The position numbers were made by a program, and so were the translations under genes. 64,000 bases of DNA from Comamonas sp. SCN 65-56. Lineage in GTDB: Bacteria; Pseudomonadota; Gammaproteobacteria; Burkholderiales; Burkholderiaceae_C. Shown here in pieces: positions 60,391 through 64,000 of this stretch (position 1 is the stretch's first letter; every line of letters starts with the position of its first letter). Below the pieces are notes generated by a model that worked only from the letters and a program-made list of their open reading frames with translations, was not told the origin of the DNA and made no database searches. The stretch is taken from assembly GCF_001724135.1 (NCBI RefSeq), contig NZ_MEDS01000010.1:1-64000 (forward strand), written 5' to 3'.

Positions 60391-61185
60391 ATGAACGCCG
60401 TTGCACCTGCCTGGAATGAGCGCCACTGCCTGGTGACGGGCGGTGCTCGCGGCATTGGTCTGGCCGTGACGCAGGCGCTGCTCGCCCGTGGCGCGCGCGT
60501 GACCATGCTGGGGCGCAGCACGGTGGCTGAGGAGCGTCTGATTGCCTTGGCCGGCAATGCCGAGGTGGCCGCGCGACTGCAGGCGGTGTCGGCCGATGTG
60601 GCCGATCCGGCGGCCGTCGGCGCCGCGTTTGCCCAGGCGGTCGAGCGCTTTGGTGCCATCGACACGCTGGTCAACAACGCCGGCCAGGCCGAAAGCTTGC
60701 CGTTTGCCAAGATGGACATGGCGCTCTGGCACCAGATGCTGGCCGTGAACCTGACCGGCACCATGGTCTGCACCCAGGCCGCGCTGCCGGGCATGCTGCG
60801 CGCTGGCTGGGGGCGCATCATCAACGTCGCCAGCACCGCAGCGCAGCGCGGCTATGCCTATGTCAGCGCCTACTGCGCGGCCAAGCATGGGGTGCTGGGC
60901 CTCACGCGCGCCCTTGCGCTGGAGCTGGCCACCAAGGGCATCACGGTCAACGCGGTCTGCCCCGGCTACACCGAGACCGACTTGCTCAAAGACAGCATTG
61001 CCAATATCGTCGCCAAGACCGGACGCAGCGAAGCTGAGGCTCGCGCGCAGTTGGCCGCGGGCAACCCGCAAAAACGCCTGGTGCAGCCCGAGGAAGTCGC
61101 CAGCGCCGTGCTGTGGTTGTGCGAAGGCAGCGCCGCTGCGGTGACCGGCCAGGATATTTCCGTCAGTGGCGGAGAGGTGATGTGA
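60391..61185 (+). CDS. SDR oxidoreductase of the aminobenzoyl-CoA operon
   Basis: A 264-residue SDR: CLVTGGARGIGLAVTQALL, DTLVNNAGQAESLPF, INVASTAAQRGYAYVSAYCAAKHGVLGL with Ser, Tyr and Lys of the catalytic set, and VCPGYTETDLL. It resembles 3-hydroxyacyl-CoA dehydrogenases. In this operon it probably oxidises a hydroxyacyl-CoA made after ring opening. ATG 60391 lies 5 bp past the preceding stop; an in-frame GTG at 60382 that overlaps that stop is also possible. Confidence 0.88.
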   Translation: MNAVAPAWNERHCLVTGGARGIGLAVTQALLARGARVTMLGRSTVAEERLIALAGNAEVAARLQAVSADVADPAAVGAAFAQAVERFGAIDTLVNNAGQAESLPFAKMDMALWHQMLAVNLTGTMVCTQAALPGMLRAGWGRIINVASTAAQRGYAYVSAYCAAKHGVLGLTRALALELATKGITVNAVCPGYTETDLLKDSIANIVAKTGRSEAEARAQLAAGNPQKRLVQPEEVASAVLWLCEGSAAAVTGQDISVSGGEVM

Positions 61186-61186
61186 G

Positions 61187-61666
61187 ATGGCGCCTGTAGA
61201 CATGGAAGCCCGCGCCCACGCGGGTCACCCGGAAGAATTGCGGCTGTGGCTGCGCATGCTGACCTGCACCCAGCTGATCGAGCGCGACCTGCGATCGCAC
61301 CTGCGCGAGCAGTTCGAGACCACCTTGCCGCGCTTTGACCTGATGGCGCAGCTGGAGCGCAAGCCCGAGGGGCTGCGCATGAGCGAGCTGTCCAGGCGCA
61401 TGATGGTCACCGGCGGCAACGTGACGGGCGTGACCGACCAGCTGGAGAAAGAAGGATTGGTCGAGCGCGTGACCGACGAGGATGACCGCCGCGCCTTTCG
61501 CGTGCAGCTCACCGCCAAGGGGCGCCAGGAGTTTCACGCCATGGCGCAGGCGCATGAAGAGTGGGTGGTAGCCGCGCTGGGCGGCCTCGCACCTGAAGAA
61601 ATTCGCACCTTGCACCAGCTGCTGGGCAAGGTCAAACGCCACTATCTGGAACTGGAGACCACATGA
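61187..61666 (+). CDS. MarR family transcriptional regulator
   Basis: A 159-residue winged-helix regulator: [50 protein letters not shown] is the typical DNA-binding core, flanked by dimerisation helices. MarR proteins in aryl-CoA operons are usually released from DNA by the CoA thioester. Its gene sits inside the operon, one base after the SDR stop codon and overlapping the next gene by 4 nt, so it would autoregulate, with the AT-rich promoter at 57960 as the likely target. Confidence 0.9.
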   Translation: MAPVDMEARAHAGHPEELRLWLRMLTCTQLIERDLRSHLREQFETTLPRFDLMAQLERKPEGLRMSELSRRMMVTGGNVTGVTDQLEKEGLVERVTDEDDRRAFRVQLTAKGRQEFHAMAQAHEEWVVAALGGLAPEEIRTLHQLLGKVKRHYLELETT

Positions 61667-62520
61667 AACACTACATCTCGTCCAACAACCCGATGCGCCC
61701 CCAATTTGGCGCGCGCTTCAGCTATCAGGCGCAGCATTTCGCGTGGGAGTGCGGTGACGATGGGGTGGCCACCGTCATGCTCAACCGGCCGGATCGCAAG
61801 AATCCGCTGACGTTCGACAGCTACGGTGAGCTGCGCGATCTGTTCAATGGTCTGCGCTACGCCACCGACGTCAAGGTGGTGGTGGTGACCGGCGAGGGCG
61901 GCAATTTCTGTTCCGGCGGCGATGTGCACGACATCATCGGGCCGCTCACCAGGATGACCATGCCCGAGCTGCTGGAGTTCACCCGCATGACCGGCGATCT
62001 GGTCAAGGCCATGCGCCACTGCCCGCAGCCCATCATCGGCGCCATTGATGGCGTTTGCGCCGGTGCCGGTGCCATGATGGCTTTGGCCTGTGACCTGCGC
62101 TACGGCAGCGAGCTGACCAAGACGGCGTTCCTGTTCACCCGCGTAGGCCTGGCAGGCGCCGACATGGGTGCCTGCGCGCTGCTGCCGCGCGTGATCGGCC
62201 AGGGCAGGGCGAGCGAGCTGCTGTTCACCGGTCGCGCGATGAGCGGGCACGAGGGCCTGGCCTGGGGCTTCTTCAATGCCTTGCATGAGAGCGGCGAGTT
62301 GCTGGCCAAGGCGCAAGCCATGGCGCGCCAGCTGGCCGCAGGCCCGATGTTCGGCCATGCGATGACCAAGAACATGCTGAATCAGGAATGGGCCATGACC
62401 ATAGACCAGGCGATCGAGGCCGAGGCGCAGGCGCAGGCCATCTGCATGCAGACGCAGGATTTTCGCCGCGCCTACGAGGCCTTCGTGGCCAAGCAAAAGC
62501 CTGTGTTTGGAGGTGACTGA
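61663..62520 (+). CDS. enoyl-CoA hydratase family protein
   Basis: A 285-residue crotonase-fold enzyme. [41 protein letters not shown] (first oxyanion strand), [27 protein letters not shown] (second oxyanion Gly), and [24 protein letters not shown] are in family order. Acting with the SDR it would hydrate or open a ring-derived enoyl-CoA in the aminobenzoyl-CoA path. ATG overlaps the marR stop (ATGA); its own stop overlaps the next start (TGATG). Confidence 0.9.
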   Translation: MKHYISSNNPMRPQFGARFSYQAQHFAWECGDDGVATVMLNRPDRKNPLTFDSYGELRDLFNGLRYATDVKVVVVTGEGGNFCSGGDVHDIIGPLTRMTMPELLEFTRMTGDLVKAMRHCPQPIIGAIDGVCAGAGAMMALACDLRYGSELTKTAFLFTRVGLAGADMGACALLPRVIGQGRASELLFTGRAMSGHEGLAWGFFNALHESGELLAKAQAMARQLAAGPMFGHAMTKNMLNQEWAMTIDQAIEAEAQAQAICMQTQDFRRAYEAFVAKQKPVFGGD

Positions 62521-63749
62521 TGAGTGCCGGCATCTTGCAGGCCACGCACCTGCGCCCCTCCGCGTCGCACCTGGCGCTGCCGTTCTTCGACGAGGCGCAC
62601 CGGCGCATTGCTGCCGAGCTGCCCGACTGGACCAACGCCCAGCGTGTCGATGAAACCGATGACCGCGCGGCTTGCCGCGATTGGGTCAAGCGCTTAGGGC
62701 AGGGCGGCTGGCTGGGCTACTGCGTGCCGGGTGAATTCGGCGGTGCATTGCCCGAGCTCGATTCGCGCGCATTGGTGATGCTGCGCGAGACGCTGGCGTT
62801 CTATTCGCCGCTGGCGGACTTTGCCTTTGCCATGCAGGGCTTGGGCAGCGGCGCCATTTCGCTCGGCGGCAGCGAGGCCACGCGCCGCGCCTATCTGCCC
62901 GAGGTGGCTGCCGGCCGCAAGATCGCCGCGTTTGCGCTGTCCGAACCCGAGGCAGGCTCCGACGTCGCTGCAATGAAATTGAGAGCTACTGGCGCCCGTC
63001 CGGATTGCGTTGCAGGTCAAAAAGAGGATTATTATTTTCTGGATGGCCAGAAAACCTGGATCAGCAATGGCGGTATCGCCGACTTTTACTGCGTCTTTGC
63101 CAAGACCGATCCCGATGGCGGCAGCCGCGGCATCAGCGCCTTTGTCGTCGATCGCGGCAGCGAGGGCCTGGACGATAGCGCGCACATCCCGGTGATGGCG
63201 CCGCATCCGCTGGCCACACTCACGTTCACGCGCTGCCGCGTGAGCGCAGAGCAGATGTTGGGCGAGCTCAATGCCGGCTTCAAGATCGCCATGCAGACGC
63301 TCGACATCTTCCGCGCCAGCGTGGCCGCGGCCGCGCTGGGCTTTGCGCGGCGTGCGCTGGCCGAGGCGATCGATCATGCGAAGAAGCGCAAGATGTTCGG
63401 TCAGACGCTGGCCGATTTTCAGCTGACGCAGGCCAAGCTGGGCGAGATGGCGGCGCTGATCGACGCCGGGGCCTTGCTGACCTACCGCGCCGCCTGGATG
63501 CGCGATACCCAACAGGGCGACCAGCGCGAACGCAGCGTGGCCGCGGCCATGGCCAAGATGACCGCCACCGAAAACGCCCAGCGCGTGATCGACATGGCGC
63601 TGCAGATGCATGGCGGTTTGGGCGTGATGGTCGGCAGCAAGGTGGAATCGCTCTACCGGGATATCCGTTCGCTGCGCATCTACGAAGGTGCGACCGAGGT
63701 GCAGCAGCTCATCATTGGCAAGGCCGCCCTGCAGGAGATGAGAAAGTGA
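62520..63749 (+). CDS. acyl-CoA dehydrogenase of the aminobenzoyl-CoA operon
   Basis: A 409-residue acyl-CoA dehydrogenase. GWLGYCVPGEFGGALPELDS, FALSEPEAGSDVAAM, DGQKTWISNGGIADFYCVFAKTD, LGFARRALAEAIDHAKKRKMFGQTL, and the C-terminal MALQMHGGLGVMVGSKVESLYRDIRSLRIYEGATEVQ are present, so the catalytic Glu region EGATEVQ is intact. Between SDVAAM and YYFLDGQ the segment KLRATGARPDCVAGQKED is longer than usual and its bases resemble a dispersed repeat. Starts at ATG 62520 with one base of overlap; its end overlaps the ligase GTG. Confidence 0.9.
   Translation: MSAGILQATHLRPSASHLALPFFDEAHRRIAAELPDWTNAQRVDETDDRAACRDWVKRLGQGGWLGYCVPGEFGGALPELDSRALVMLRETLAFYSPLADFAFAMQGLGSGAISLGGSEATRRAYLPEVAAGRKIAAFALSEPEAGSDVAAMKLRATGARPDCVAGQKEDYYFLDGQKTWISNGGIADFYCVFAKTDPDGGSRGISAFVVDRGSEGLDDSAHIPVMAPHPLATLTFTRCRVSAEQMLGELNAGFKIAMQTLDIFRASVAAAALGFARRALAEAIDHAKKRKMFGQTLADFQLTQAKLGEMAALIDAGALLTYRAAWMRDTQQGDQRERSVAAAMAKMTATENAQRVIDMALQMHGGLGVMVGSKVESLYRDIRSLRIYEGATEVQQLIIGKAALQEMRK
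62972..63040 (+). repeat. in-gene copy of dispersed ~50 bp repeat (weak)
   Basis: gaaattgagagctactggcgc and gcgttgcaggtcaaaaag follow the arm layout of the dispersed repeat; the patch is lower in GC than the flanks and codes for residues that lengthen a loop of the dehydrogenase. Confidence 0.45.
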
Positions 63750-64000
63750 CTGTTGCATCCGCTCACACAGATTCCTTCGTGCGCGACCGTCTGCCGCCCA
63801 AGGCGCAGTGGCCCGAGTTTCGTTACGACCTGCCTGAGCAGCAGATCCCGGACCAGGCGAACGTGGTGTCCGCGCTGTTTGCCCAGGCGCTGGCCAACGG
63901 CCGGGGCGACAAGCCGTTTTTGCGTTCACCCAGCCAAACGCTGAGCTACGCGCAGGCCGAAGCCGAAGTCAACCGCATCTGCGGCGTGCTGCTGGGCGAG
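63746..64000 (+). CDS. aryl-CoA ligase, N-terminal part (2-aminobenzoate/benzoate-CoA ligase type)
   Basis: The GTG at 63746 overlaps the preceding stop (GTGA) and opens a frame to the window end, 85 codons. It reads TVASAHTDSFVRDRLPPKAQWPEF, then ALANGRGDKPFLRSPSQTLSYAQAEAEVNRI, the N-terminal pattern of AMP-forming 2-aminobenzoate- and benzoate-CoA ligases. It would activate the aromatic acid to its CoA ester, the substrate for the monooxygenase/reductase at the operon head. The AMP-binding motifs lie beyond the window. Confidence 0.8.
   Translation, partial: MTVASAHTDSFVRDRLPPKAQWPEFRYDLPEQQIPDQANVVSALFAQALANGRGDKPFLRSPSQTLSYAQAEAEVNRICGVLLGE

Overview
The window is a 64 kb stretch of a GC-rich betaproteobacterial chromosome. 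Gene content and protein style point to the family Comamonadaceae (Burkholderiales): an Omp32-like porin, a Kdo 3-hydroxylase, DUF4149 and DUF4254 proteins, an aerobic CoA-dependent aminobenzoate gene set, and short dispersed repeats of the type tttgatagctg...gcgctagagg. No rRNA, tRNA, CRISPR array or intact insertion sequence was found. Most of the window is ordinary, tightly packed housekeeping DNA with many 1-4 nt start/stop overlaps.

Layout. 1-8.2 kb: uvrC (5' end outside the window), pdxH with a gamma-glutamylcyclotransferase, greA, DUF4149, kdoO, waaC with DUF4254, yhbY and rlmE. 8.3-14.2 kb: ftsH-folP-glmM and a GAF/HD-GYP phosphodiesterase. 14.2-22.1 kb: an HNH endonuclease, ribF-ileS-lspA, a degenerate TsaD-like paralogue, and a Na/Pi cotransporter. 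22.3-26.0 kb: class Ia ribonucleotide reductase nrdAB; the NrdA is unusually long.

26.0-30.0 kb is the accessory part. A remnant of higB sits before higA. Next comes an AT-rich two-gene module (ParA-type ATPase plus a HEPN-motif protein), then mazEF, then ccdAB, with short direct repeats near the ends of the mazEF-ccdAB block. The ParA-HEPN pair is the best candidate in the window for an undescribed defence or conflict system.

30-57 kb: porin, RsuA-type pseudouridine synthase, NAD(P)-binding protein, a two-subunit IorAB-type molybdenum oxidoreductase, fumA and fumC on either side of a lipoprotein gene, DUF2945/DUF488, argDF, an acyl-CoA dehydrogenase with a phosphotransferase, a Crp/Fnr regulator, an SDR, an RluA-type synthase, a hybrid histidine kinase, an FKBP isomerase, a NYN protein, and the glycine cleavage operon gcvT-gcvH-gcvP under a tandem glycine riboswitch. 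56.8-64 kb: an MBL-fold hydrolase, then an operon that runs off the window end and matches the aerobic 2-aminobenzoyl-CoA (anthranilate) route: monooxygenase/reductase fusion, SDR, MarR regulator, enoyl-CoA hydratase, acyl-CoA dehydrogenase, and the start of an aryl-CoA ligase.

Three repeat phenomena cut across the map. Roughly 50 bp dispersed repeats appear both between genes and, in frame, inside genes (ileS twice, argF, probably folP, DUF4149 and an acyl-CoA dehydrogenase). A C/G-rich hairpin repeat found after fumC also occurs in frame inside gcvP. A 157 bp element with perfect 16 bp terminal inverted repeats lies downstream of argF. All functional names rest on reading motifs by eye; no database search was possible.
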